A stretch of DNA of 64,000 nucleotides from Bog-473 sp049513455. GTDB lineage: Bacteria > Actinomycetota > Acidimicrobiia > Acidimicrobiales > RAAP-2. How positions within the stretch are numbered: the stretch's first letter is position 1; each line of letters opens with the position of its first letter. Of this stretch, positions 42,767 to 50,727 are shown in pieces. The DNA lies in the NCBI GenBank assembly GCA_049513455.1, contig JBEKWB010000007.1, forward strand, positions 1-64,000, given 5' to 3'. The translations under genes and the position numbers were made by a program. Under the pieces are notes generated by a model. That model was not told the DNA's origin and did no database searches. It saw only the letters and a program-made list of their open reading frames with translations.

Positions 42767-43891
42767 CTACGGACGGAGGCCCCGGTAGAAGGCACAGACA
42801 TCGGGTACGAGGAGATCGGGCACCTCGAGAGCGGCGAAATGGCCGCCCCGCGGCATCTCCGTCCAGTGCCGGACGTCCCAGGCCTGCTCGGCCCAGGCCC
42901 TCGGCGATCGCACCGTCTCCTTGGGGAAGATGGCACAGCCCGTGGGAACGTCGATGCGGGAGGCGATGGGCTGCAACTGCCCGGCCCGCATGGCTTCGAG
43001 GTAGATGCGGGCGGCCGAGTTGGCCGTCCCGGTCACCCAGTACAGCGTGATGTTGGCCAAAATGTCGTCCCGGCTGATGGCCGACTCGAGGTCCCCTCCG
43101 CAGTCGCTCCAGGCCCGCAACTTCTCGACGATCCACGCGGCGAGACCAGCGGGCGAATCTGTCAGCCCGTAAGCCAGTGTCTGGGGGCGGGTGGCCTGGA
43201 TCTGCAGGTAGCCCGACTCTTCGGCGAAGAACGCCGCGTTGGCGGCCACCCACTCCTTTTCGTTGTCGCGCAGCTCCGATCCGTCCGACCCCTCCGGCGG
43301 GCCGGCGGCAACCATCGTCAGGTACAAGCCGTAGAGGTGCTCGGGGAAATCGAGTCCGATGTAGTTCGAGACGGTGGCCCCCCAGTCACCGCCCAGGGTG
43401 GCGAAGCGGGGATAGCCGAGCCGTTCCATGAGCTCCACCATGGCGGCGGCGATGCGCCGGGGATGCCAGCCCCGTTCGGAGGTCGGCCCGGAGAAGCCGA
43501 AGCCGGGAAGCGAGGCACAGACCACGTGGAAGGATTCGCGCAGCGGCTCGATCACACCGAGCATCTCGACGATCGAACCCGGCCACCCGTGCAGGACCAG
43601 GAGTGGCAGGGCGTCCGGCGCGTCGGAGCGGGCATGGATGAAGTGGATCGACTGTCCGTCGATGGTGGCCCTGCCCTGCGGCCAGCCGTTGATGCGGGCT
43701 TCCACCGCGCGCCAGTCGAACCCGTCGGCCCAGTAGCCGACCAGATCCCGCAGGTAGTCCAGGTCGGTGCCGTACTCCCAGGCGGTCCCGGCGAGCTGGT
43801 CGGGCCAGCGAGTGTGACGGAGCCGTTCGGCGAGGTCCGCCAGCACGTCGTCCCCGACGGCCGCGGTGAAGGTCTCGATCCCCGTGCTCAC
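42767..43891 (-). CDS. Epoxide hydrolase (microsomal-type, EHN domain)
   Basis: A 374-residue alpha/beta hydrolase with an N-terminal EHN region (LAERLRHTRWPDQL, GFDWRAVEARINGWPQ). It has the oxyanion motif HGWPGS, the nucleophile in GGDWGA (Asp169) and the catalytic His351 in GGHFAALE. These are the marks of microsomal/juvenile-hormone-type epoxide hydrolases, which turn an epoxide into a diol. The start is GTG 43891, overlapping the P450 stop (GTGA). The coupling to a P450 suggests that the P450 makes an epoxide which this enzyme opens. Confidence 0.92.
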   Translation of the reverse strand: MSTGIETFTAAVGDDVLADLAERLRHTRWPDQLAGTAWEYGTDLDYLRDLVGYWADGFDWRAVEARINGWPQGRATIDGQSIHFIHARSDAPDALPLLVLHGWPGSIVEMLGVIEPLRESFHVVCASLPGFGFSGPTSERGWHPRRIAAAMVELMERLGYPRFATLGGDWGATVSNYIGLDFPEHLYGLYLTMVAAGPPEGSDGSELRDNEKEWVAANAAFFAEESGYLQIQATRPQTLAYGLTDSPAGLAAWIVEKLRAWSDCGGDLESAISRDDILANITLYWVTGTANSAARIYLEAMRAGQLQPIASRIDVPTGCAIFPKETVRSPRAWAEQAWDVRHWTEMPRGGHFAALEVPDLLVPDVCAFYRGLRP

Positions 43892-45039
43892 CGGACGCTT
43901 TCGAACTGCAGCGGCAGCAGTCGCCACGCCCGAGCCCAGTTCGAGACGTAGCGCTCCGGCTCTCCACGCAGTTCGTACTCGGGCGACCTGGTCAGGAGCT
44001 CCTCGAAGGCGACCCGTGATTCGAGGCGCGCCAACGCCGCGCCCAGGCAGACATGGATGCCGTGGCCGAAACCCAGATGCCGCGGGGCGTGACGGTGGAT
44101 GTCGAACACCTCCGGATCGGGGAACTCCCGGTCGTCGAGGTTGGCCGAGCCCCACAGCAACATCACCCTCGACCCGGCCGGGATGGTGCTGCCGTGCAGT
44201 TCCACGTCGCGCATGGCGGTGCGGGACAGGGCCTGGGTGGGTGACTCGATCCGCAGCATCTCCTCGATGGCCGCCGGAATGAGAGAGGGATCCCCGGCGA
44301 GCTCTGCCCTCTGGTCCTTGTTCCGGGCCAGCAGCTCGACGCCGTTCCCGATCAACGATGTCGTCGTGTCGTTGCCGGCCACCAAGAGCAGGAAGCAGAA
44401 ACCCAGCAGATCGTCGTCGGAAAGACCGTCACCGTCGACCTGGGCCGCCAGGAGTGCGCTCATCAGGTCGTCGGCCGGAGCGTCACGGCGCTCGGCCAGC
44501 AGCGATCCGAACAGCGTGTAGATGTTCGTCGCCCGACCGGCGATGTCATCCGGACTGGTGACCTCCAAGAAGGCCTCGATCCAGCCCTGGAAGGCTGTGC
44601 GGTGCTCCTCGGGTACGCCGATCAGGTCGCTCATGATGGTGCTGGGGAGGGGACTGGCGAACTCGTGCACCAGGTCCCCACCGCCCGCGGCGGCCATCTT
44701 CGTCAGCAGCTCATCGGCCACCGCACGCACCCGGGGCTCGAGGTCGGCCACCCGCTTCGGGGTGAAGGCTCGCGAGACCAACCTCCGCAGGGCCGTGTGG
44801 CTGGGCGGGTCCATATAGATCATTTGCGGTTGCAACTGCGCGGCCTCGGCGACGCCGGCCGAGGAGAACGAGCCCCAATCGTTCACCGCGTTCCAGACAT
44901 CTTCGAAACGGGACAGGACGAACGCTCCGTCGGGCGCCGCATAGACCGGATGCTCGTCGCGCAGGGTCCGGTACACGGCCTGCATCTCCCGCTGAAACGC
45001 CGCCGTTGCCGGGTCGTAGACGAATCCAGTGCGGCTCAT
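43888..45039 (-). CDS. Cytochrome P450 (canonical motifs) coupled to epoxide hydrolase
   Basis: A 383-residue P450. I choose ATG 45039 (a GTG at 45042 is possible); GGGAGGGTGAGTG lies upstream. The I-helix VAGNDTTTS, K-helix EEMLRIES and heme loop FGHGIHVCLGAA (Cys331) are standard, so it should be an active monooxygenase. It is the first gene of the operon with epoxide hydrolase (4-base overlap), PF04909 hydrolase and D-aminoacylase-like genes. It is divergent from the IclR-type regulator, with the twin operator in between. Best guess: it epoxidises a C=C bond of the substrate. Confidence 0.93.
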   Translation of the reverse strand: MSRTGFVYDPATAAFQREMQAVYRTLRDEHPVYAAPDGAFVLSRFEDVWNAVNDWGSFSSAGVAEAAQLQPQMIYMDPPSHTALRRLVSRAFTPKRVADLEPRVRAVADELLTKMAAAGGGDLVHEFASPLPSTIMSDLIGVPEEHRTAFQGWIEAFLEVTSPDDIAGRATNIYTLFGSLLAERRDAPADDLMSALLAAQVDGDGLSDDDLLGFCFLLLVAGNDTTTSLIGNGVELLARNKDQRAELAGDPSLIPAAIEEMLRIESPTQALSRTAMRDVELHGSTIPAGSRVMLLWGSANLDDREFPDPEVFDIHRHAPRHLGFGHGIHVCLGAALARLESRVAFEELLTRSPEYELRGEPERYVSNWARAWRLLPLQFESVR

Positions 45040-45076
45040 CACTCACCCTCCCCCCAACCCCGAACGTACCGTCGGG

Positions 45077-45112
45077 TTCCGTATATTCGGAATCCAGATC
45101 CGATATATTGGA
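45077..45112. promoter_or_regulatory. Twin palindromic operator between the P450 operon and the IclR-type gene
   Basis: Two near-palindromes, TTCCGTATATTCGGAA (45077-45092) and TCCGATATATTGGA (45099-45112), share TCCG-AT-rich-(C/T)GGA. Their like positions are exactly 21 bases apart, which puts both on one DNA face. They lie in the 165-base gap between the divergent P450 and regulator genes, and their TATATT and AATATA cores could overlap -10 boxes. This fits an autoregulated IclR-type site; the binding protein is inferred. Confidence 0.65.
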
Positions 45113-45133
45113 ATTAGGGTACGCCCGCCCGGA

Positions 45134-45185
45134 AACAACGTCAACAACGTCAACAACGTCAATCAGAGTCAACAACGTCAATCAG
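45134..45185. repeat. 9-bp tandem repeats downstream of the operator
   Basis: AACAACGTC occurs three times in a row (45134-45160). After a short AATCAGAGTC spacer, AACAACGTCAATCAG repeats the sequence of 45152-45166 at 45171-45185. The block lies in the leader of the IclR-type gene. It may be a secondary binding site or a slippage-prone stretch. Confidence 0.6.
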
Positions 45186-45204
45186 ATCGACTGAGGGGGT
45201 ACAC

Positions 45205-46137
45205 GTGACCGGACCGTCACCACCGACAGACCGTGTGGTGAGTGTCTTGAACCTCTTGGCGCGTGAGAAGGACAGGCTGAGCGCGTCCGTCATCGCGCGA
45301 CGCGTGAACGTGACCAGCTCCACCTGCGCCACCCTGCTGTCCGCTCTCGAGAGTGCCGACTATGTCGAACGCTTTCCCGACAAGACCTATCGGCTCGGTC
45401 CGGGAATGCTCCCCCTGGCGCAGGCGCTGCAGAGTCGCTTCCCTCTGCTCGGAGCCGCCCACGAAGAGCTGGGTCGGCTCTGCGCCGAGCTCCATTGCGG
45501 TGCGACACTCACCCGCCAATTCGCCGACCATCTCCGGGTCGTGGTCGCCGTCGGCGCCGATGGGCAGGAGCCCCTCGGCGTCGTTCCCGGGGACCAATTT
45601 CCCGTGAGCTTTCCGTACGGAGCCATCGCCATGGCATGGCGACCCAGCACCGAGGTCGACCAGTGGATCGAATCGGCGCCGACCGTCATGACCAGTGCCG
45701 AACGGGAGCACGAGCGCCGGGTCATGGCCGACATCTGCTCCCGGGGAGTGGGCGTCTGGAGTCTCGAGCCGCGCGCCGCGCCGCTCGTCGAGCGGATCCG
45801 ATCCATTGTCGGGGACCTGGCCGCTGGTCCAACCCGCCCGCAGCTCCACGAGCAGCTCACCGAGCTCTTCGCCATCTTCGGTCGCCACGGCTACACGGCG
45901 GACGAGTTGGCAACCTGCCGGACGCTGTCCGTCGGCTACGTCCTCGCACCCGTGTTCGGAGCGGACGGTCAGCCCCGCTATCAGATCGACCTCCACCTGC
46001 TTCGCCCGGCCATGAGCCGGGCCGCCCTCGAGCGGGTACTCGAGCGGGTACTCGAGAGCGCGGCACTGCTCACGCGCGTCATCGGGTGCGAATGGCCCGT
46101 GACCCTCCGTGCCCTCAAGGTTCCAGCACGACCTTGA
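45205..46137 (+). CDS. IclR-type transcriptional regulator
   Basis: A 310-residue protein with an N-terminal winged helix-turn-helix (about residues 8-60: LNLLAREKDRLSASVIARRV, then TSSTCATLLSALESADYVER and the wing YRLGPGMLPLAQAL). A ligand-binding domain of roughly 180 residues follows, where GVVPGDQFPVSFPYG and RGVGVWS are seen. It fits an IclR-family regulator, with a longer C-terminus than usual. The start GTG 45205 follows GAGGGGGTACAC. A 15-base duplication inside (about 46026-46055) gives LERVLERVLES. It is likely to control itself and the divergent P450 operon through the operator at 45077-45112. The effector is unknown. Confidence 0.82.
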   Translation: MTGPSPPTDRVVSVLNLLAREKDRLSASVIARRVNVTSSTCATLLSALESADYVERFPDKTYRLGPGMLPLAQALQSRFPLLGAAHEELGRLCAELHCGATLTRQFADHLRVVVAVGADGQEPLGVVPGDQFPVSFPYGAIAMAWRPSTEVDQWIESAPTVMTSAEREHERRVMADICSRGVGVWSLEPRAAPLVERIRSIVGDLAAGPTRPQLHEQLTELFAIFGRHGYTADELATCRTLSVGYVLAPVFGADGQPRYQIDLHLLRPAMSRAALERVLERVLESAALLTRVIGCEWPVTLRALKVPARP

Positions 46138-47047
46138 TCGACCCCGAAGCCCGATCCGCCGCCGTGCGGAAGCCCTCCGCCGCCTCGTCGAGAGGGAAGC
46201 GCTGGGTGATCAGCGTGTCGGCGATCTCCGGGTGGGCGGCCAGGAGCTCGACAGCCGTGCCGAAGTCGCTGCCCCCGTCGTGATGCGAGTACGCCATGGC
46301 ATTGCGCACCGTCAACTCCTTGGAGAGAAGGGGGACGCCCAGAAGCGGCACCTCGTCGAAGTAGACGGCGAGGAGCAGGAGGGCACCGCCCGGTCGTGCC
46401 AGCTCCACGCCGCTGGCTAACGCAGAGGCGGAGCCGGCCGCGTCGACGACGAGATCGTACTCGCCGCGTGGTGTGCCGGCCCCGAGGCGTTCGCCCGCCT
46501 CGATCTGGGCCGGGTGGCGTGCCAGCAGATCGACTTCGGCTCCCGCGCCCAACGCCCCTGCCACGGCGAGCAAGCCGATCGAACCGCCGCCGATGACTGC
46601 CACACGCTGACCGGCCTCGACCCCCGCCACTCGCAACCCGTGCAGCGCAACGGCGGTCGGCTCCGCCAGGCAGGCATCGGCGACCGGCAGCTCCGGGGGG
46701 AGCGGGTGCAGGCAGCGGTCCGGCACCAGCACCTCATCACACAGTCCCCCGTCGGCGCCCATCCCGTAGAACACCTCGATTCCCGACCGGCAGCGCTGGT
46801 AGTTGCCCGTGGCGCACTGGTCGCAGGTGCCGCACGGGTCGATCGGCTCCACCGCAACCGCGGTCCCGTCGTCGAGGAGGCCGGCGAACTCGTGCCCGAG
46901 AGTGAACGGGAACGGCGCCCCCCTGGTCATGACCAGGTCGGTGCCGCAGATGCTCGACGACCGCACGCGCACCCGGACGCCGGGGCCCGTCGGCGGGGGG
47001 ACGTCGCGGACCTCAATCCCCCTATCCGTGTGCCGTACTGCTCTCAT
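46115..47047 (-). CDS. Zinc-dependent alcohol dehydrogenase (MDR family)
   Basis: A 310-residue medium-chain dehydrogenase/reductase. The catalytic zinc motif SICGTDLV with GHEFAG and the structural zinc cysteines CGTCDQCATGNYQRC are complete. The cofactor motif VAVIGGGSIGLLAVAGA is present. At 310 residues it is about 30 short of the usual length. The start ATG 47047 overlaps the stop of the Gfo/Idh/MocA-like gene (ATGA), and the 3' end overlaps the convergent regulator gene by 23 bases. It probably oxidises a polyol or sugar-like alcohol; a role in the island is uncertain. Confidence 0.85.
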   Translation of the reverse strand: MRAVRHTDRGIEVRDVPPPTGPGVRVRVRSSSICGTDLVMTRGAPFPFTLGHEFAGLLDDGTAVAVEPIDPCGTCDQCATGNYQRCRSGIEVFYGMGADGGLCDEVLVPDRCLHPLPPELPVADACLAEPTAVALHGLRVAGVEAGQRVAVIGGGSIGLLAVAGALGAGAEVDLLARHPAQIEAGERLGAGTPRGEYDLVVDAAGSASALASGVELARPGGALLLLAVYFDEVPLLGVPLLSKELTVRNAMAYSHHDGGSDFGTAVELLAAHPEIADTLITQRFPLDEAAEGFRTAADRASGSIKVVLEP

Positions 47048-48147
47048 CGGTCCGCCGTCTCGATCTCCACCCACGTGCGGTCCCGTGCGGACTGGCGGAT
47101 GGCGTCGATGACGACCATGTTGGCCACGCCGTCGGCGAAGGTGGCCGGGGCCGGGTCATCGGGCAACGGCCGGCCGGAGAGGCGCGCGTGCAACGACCCG
47201 AACAGGCGCGTGTACGGGGCCAGGTCGATCCCCGTGGCGTGCATGAGGTCGTAGGCCGTCACCATCAGGTCCGCCGGTGGCGGATCCGGTGGCGGATAGA
47301 CCAGATCGGGCGGTGTGGGAACCACGTGGCTCCCGTGCGCGTCCCCTGTCCGGACCACGTCCCCCTCGACCCAGGCCGTGCCGGTGGTGCCCACCACTCG
47401 CGCCGCCACCAGGGGTGGTCCCCACGCGGCCGCCGAGCTGGCCATGATCCCCTCGACCCCCGTCGCCAGCCGGAAATGGACCATGTAGCTGTCTTCGGCG
47501 GTCATCGCGCGGGGGGCCACGTTCGCCAGGGTCGCGCTGACGCCATCGAACTCGCCCAGGGTGACGCGGATCTGGTCGATGACGTGGGACCCGTGCGCTC
47601 CCAGCCACCCGCCCCCCTGCGCGGCATCGGACCACCAGTCCGGCAGCTCCGCGGCGGGATCGGCGAGGAGCGGCATGTCCAGCAGGAACGTGGCCAGCTT
47701 CGGCTCCCCGATGGAGCCGGCGCGCACGGTGCGCGTGAGCAGCGCTTGACCGGTGGCGAATCGGAACTCCGTGCCCAGCAGATGGACGACACCGGCGGCA
47801 TCTGCCGCCTCTTCCATACGGCGCGCTTGCGCTGCATCGGCGGCGAACGGCTTCTCGCACACGACGTGGCGCCCGGCGGCCACCGCCTCCAGGACCAGAT
47901 CCAAATGTGTATGGGGAGGCGTCGCCACGCTCACCACGTCGACACCCGGGAGCGACAGCGCGTCGGTGAGCGAGACCAGCGCGTGCGGTATTCCGAACCG
48001 GGTCGCCCGCTCGCGGGTCCGATCAGGTTTGCGCCCCACGAGCGCCTCCACCCGGAAGCCGGCGGCTTGCAGCGCTCGCACGTGCGTCAGGCACCCGAAT
48101 CCTGTGCCCACGACCACTGCACCCAGTGCATCCCGTTGCGTCCCCAT
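47044..48147 (-). CDS. Gfo/Idh/MocA-family oxidoreductase
   Basis: A 367-residue NAD(P)-binding oxidoreductase. VVVGTGFGCLTHVRAL is the dinucleotide site, VSVATPPHTHLDL and VVCEKPF the catalytic lysine region, and GGWLGAHGSHVIDQI the typical mid-motif. Members oxidise sugars, inositols or other polyols at a hydroxyl, sometimes working with an MDR dehydrogenase as here (ATGA overlap). The GTGFG motif lacks the third Gly of GxGxxG at the usual spacing but is acceptable for the family. The substrate may be a sugar moiety or a cyclohexanol-like ring. Confidence 0.88.
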   Translation of the reverse strand: MGTQRDALGAVVVGTGFGCLTHVRALQAAGFRVEALVGRKPDRTRERATRFGIPHALVSLTDALSLPGVDVVSVATPPHTHLDLVLEAVAAGRHVVCEKPFAADAAQARRMEEAADAAGVVHLLGTEFRFATGQALLTRTVRAGSIGEPKLATFLLDMPLLADPAAELPDWWSDAAQGGGWLGAHGSHVIDQIRVTLGEFDGVSATLANVAPRAMTAEDSYMVHFRLATGVEGIMASSAAAWGPPLVAARVVGTTGTAWVEGDVVRTGDAHGSHVVPTPPDLVYPPPDPPPADLMVTAYDLMHATGIDLAPYTRLFGSLHARLSGRPLPDDPAPATFADGVANMVVIDAIRQSARDRTWVEIETADR

Positions 48148-48227
48148 CGATACCCCCGCTCACACAAACCACCCGACGTCGGTCGGATCGTAGCGGTCCG
48201 TGCACTCTCCCGGCGGGTGCGCGCAAG

Positions 48228-48262
48228 GGTGCACCCCGGTCTCAAGGTGCACGCCGGTCTCA
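48228..48262. repeat. Two direct 17-bp repeats at the pdxH 3' end
   Basis: GGTGCACCCCGGTCTCA (48228-48244) and GGTGCACGCCGGTCTCA (48246-48262) differ at one base. They lie in the 112-base gap between the Gfo/Idh gene and pdxH and run into the pdxH stop. Each contains a GTGCAC palindrome. No function is apparent. Confidence 0.5.
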
Positions 48263-48859
48263 GGGAGACAGCCGCTCCAGCACCCAGCCTCCGGGCTGCG
48301 GTCGATAGCGGAGCCGGTCGTGGAGACGATCCGCCCCCTCCTCCCACAACTCGACCACCTCAGGCCGGATCCGGAAGCCACCCCACCGGGCTGGTCGGGG
48401 AGGTCCCGTGTCCCCGGCGAACGTCTCCGCCAGTTGGGCCACCCGCCGTTCGAGCTCCGCTTTGCTCCCGATCACCTCGCTCTGGTGGCTGACGACGGCG
48501 GTCCTGCGGGATCCGAGCGGGCGCGACTGCCAATACGCGTTCGACTCCGCGTCGTCGACCTCCTCCACGGCGCCAGAGACCCGGACCTGACGGTGGGCCG
48601 GAAGAAACCAGTGAAAGAGGGCGGCGGCGCACGGATTCGCCTCGAGCTCCCGTCCCTTCTCGCTCTCCCGATCCGTGTAGAAGACGAGACCCCGGTGGTC
48701 GAGGGCCCGCAGCAATACCATTCGGGCGGACGGGAACCCGTCCGCCGTCGCGGTGGCAACTGCCATCGCTTCGGGCATGGTCTCGCCGACCCCCCTTGCC
48801 GCCTCGAGCCACCGCGAGAGCTGGGTCATCGGTTCGGGATCCACTGACGCTTCGTCCAT
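48260..48859 (-). CDS. pdxH: Pyridoxamine 5'-phosphate oxidase
   Basis: A 199-residue FMN-dependent oxidase forming pyridoxal 5'-phosphate. SARMVLLRALDHRGLVFYTD, the middle FHWFLPAHRQVRVSGAVEEV, SRPLGSRRTAVVSHQSEVIG and the C-terminal RLHDRLRYRP with the final RLSP match the family closely. I start at ATG 48859 (MDEASVDPEP); the longer frame adds a low-quality leader. It is a housekeeping gene, and the first place where the island-type content ends. It is divergent from the secreted beta-propeller gene at 48994. Confidence 0.88.
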   Translation of the reverse strand: MDEASVDPEPMTQLSRWLEAARGVGETMPEAMAVATATADGFPSARMVLLRALDHRGLVFYTDRESEKGRELEANPCAAALFHWFLPAHRQVRVSGAVEEVDDAESNAYWQSRPLGSRRTAVVSHQSEVIGSKAELERRVAQLAETFAGDTGPPRPARWGGFRIRPEVVELWEEGADRLHDRLRYRPQPGGWVLERLSP

Positions 48860-48993
48860 GGCAACAGTCTGGCCGCAAGCCCGGGCCGGCCCTGGCACGG
48901 GCGCCCAGACTCCCGCTCTGAGCTCCGCCCCGACCCCCTGCCGCCAACGCAGCGGTCTACTCTTCTCATAGAGCACGGCCGGAAAGCGGAGAT

Positions 48994-50124
48994 ATGGGCT
49001 TGGTCAAGGGACTTCGTCGAGGCACACGGTGGGTCGCCTCCTTGGCGGCCGCTCTCGCCATGGGGCTACTCACCGTGGGGATCCCGCCGACTTCTGGCAC
49101 CGCCTCGGCCGCAACCCCAGGGACCTTCAACACGGCCGAGTTCGACGTGCCGAGCGGGCTCGCCTTCGGCGGTGGCCACCTCTGGGTCAGCAACCAGGCC
49201 GGCAACTCCCTTACCGAGATCGACCCGTCGACAGGGGCGTGGATGGGGACCTTCCGGGCCGGCCGTTACGGCTTCAATCATCCGACGGCGATCACCAGCG
49301 TCGGTCCGGATCTCTTCGTGGCCAACGGGTCCGGGTCGCTGAGCGAGGTGCGGGCCGGCAACGGTGCCGCCATCCGGACCATCTCGGGGCCCAAGTTCGG
49401 CTTCCTGCACCCGATCGCTCTGGCGGTTTCCGGCAATACGGTTCTCGTGCTCAACGCCGGCCGCCCGTCGGCCACGCCGGCCGTCGCCGGTTCGATCACC
49501 GAGATCGACGCACGCACCGGACATCTCCTGCGCAAGGTGTCCGGCTCCTCGTTCGCGTTCGACGACCCGATCGCGCTCGCGGTCTCGGGCCCCGACGCGT
49601 ACATCGCCGATGTAGCCAACAACTCTGTGACCGAAATAGACATCACGAGTGGTGCGCTGGTTCGTGTCGTCGCCGGTCAGGGTCTGAACACCCCTGACGG
49701 CATCACCGTGGCGGACGGCCACGTCTGGGTGGCCGATGCCGGGAGCAACGCGGCGACGGACATCGACCAGTCGACCGGCGCTGTTCTGGCCACCGTTACC
49801 GACTCGGACGGTCACTACGGCTTCGGCCGGCCATCGGTGGCGATCCAGTCGGGCGGAAATGTCTTCATCGCCAGCCCCTTCGGAACGAGCCCTATGGTGA
49901 CCAAGCTATCGGCCACCACCGGAACGCCGAGTTGGTTCATGTGCAATACCAACGGCCCGTACTACTTCAGCCTCCTCTCGGCCTTCGCCGTCTCGGGCGA
50001 CCACTTGTGGGTGGCCAGCCAGTCTGGAGCTAACAGCAAGACGCCGGGGGCGAAGACCGGGTCGCTCACGGAGCTCAACACCGGCAGCGGGGCGCTCATC
50101 ACAACCCTTCCCCTGGCCGAGTGA
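48994..50124 (+). CDS. Secreted beta-propeller (YVTN/NHL-like) repeat protein
   Basis: A 376-residue protein with a signal peptide (about residues 1-40, SLAAALAMGLLTVG core) and six to seven repeats of about 48 residues. Typical copies are LWVSNQAGNSLTEIDPSTG, LFVANGSGSLSEVRAGNG, AYIADVANNSVTEIDITSG and VWVADAGSNAATDIDQSTG. Each has a V-tryptophan-type strand and a turn with N and DP/ID. This is a propeller of the YVTN/NHL kind, probably exported and perhaps involved in binding. Start ATG 48994 with GGAAAGCGGAGAT upstream. It has no identified partner; the next gene is a SnoaL-like protein after 19 bases. Confidence 0.82.
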   Translation: MGLVKGLRRGTRWVASLAAALAMGLLTVGIPPTSGTASAATPGTFNTAEFDVPSGLAFGGGHLWVSNQAGNSLTEIDPSTGAWMGTFRAGRYGFNHPTAITSVGPDLFVANGSGSLSEVRAGNGAAIRTISGPKFGFLHPIALAVSGNTVLVLNAGRPSATPAVAGSITEIDARTGHLLRKVSGSSFAFDDPIALAVSGPDAYIADVANNSVTEIDITSGALVRVVAGQGLNTPDGITVADGHVWVADAGSNAATDIDQSTGAVLATVTDSDGHYGFGRPSVAIQSGGNVFIASPFGTSPMVTKLSATTGTPSWFMCNTNGPYYFSLLSAFAVSGDHLWVASQSGANSKTPGAKTGSLTELNTGSGALITTLPLAE

Positions 50125-50143
50125 ATCACTAAGCTCCGGCGTC

Positions 50144-50554
50144 ATGACCAACGACGCGCAACGAGCTCGCAATGGCGCCACCTTCACCCGGTCCCTGGCC
50201 GCGCTGTCGAGGGGTGACCTCGAAGGTCACCTCGCCGGATGTGGTGACGACTTCGTTCTCGAGCTCCCCTACGCCGATCCCCCGGTGACCGTGACGGGCA
50301 AGGATGCCGTCCGTGCCTACCTCACGCCGGCCCTGGCAACGTTCTCCATGCATCTTGACATCACCCGCCTCATCCATGGCCTCGACCCCGACGTGCTCAT
50401 CGCCGAATACACGAGTGAGGGGCATGTCACGACGACCAACAAGCCCTACGCCAACAGCTATATCGCCATCGTCCGGTTCCGCGACGAGCTCATCTGCGCC
50501 CAACGCGAGTACTACAACCCGGTGCCGGCCTCACGCGCGCTGGCCGCGCCATGA
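50144..50554 (+). CDS. SnoaL-like (NTF2-fold) protein
   Basis: A 136-residue NTF2-fold protein: FTRSLAALSRGDLEGHLAGCGDDFVLELPY, TVTGKDAVRAYLTPALATF and YIAIVRFRDELI with the closing QREYYNPV fit the simple SnoaL type (PF12680-like). The ATG 50144 has only a weak ribosome-binding site. It follows the beta-propeller gene after 19 bases and may be cotranscribed with it. It is the fourth SnoaL-like protein in the window, but the most distant from the catabolic genes. Confidence 0.78.
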   Translation: MTNDAQRARNGATFTRSLAALSRGDLEGHLAGCGDDFVLELPYADPPVTVTGKDAVRAYLTPALATFSMHLDITRLIHGLDPDVLIAEYTSEGHVTTTNKPYANSYIAIVRFRDELICAQREYYNPVPASRALAAP

Positions 50555-50727
50555 CGTCGTCCTGAGGGGTTCGGGAGGCGCGTAGACCGGGAACGTGCCG
50601 CCCTCCGCGTGTGCACCGGGGTGCTGGCACGAAGGCGTGCCTTGATGCTGCCCACCTTGGACGTGGACCTGGCCTCGGTTCACACTGTCATAGTGAGGGC
50701 GGGAGTGGGCTTGTCGCCGGGTTCTGC

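Noticed and set aside
42365..43951. Plus-strand open frame of 528 codons opposite the epoxide hydrolase gene
   Set aside because: The minus-strand frame has the Asp/His and HGWPGS motifs of epoxide hydrolase; the plus frame has none.
45134..45185. Repeats near the regulator considered as a CRISPR array
   Set aside because: Units are only 9 bases, adjacent without spacers of constant length, and no cas genes are present.
50626..50641. Small hairpin GGCACG-AAGG-CGTGCC considered as a terminator
   Set aside because: The 6-bp stem lies 72 bases after the nearest stop and has no U tract; it could be chance in this GC content.
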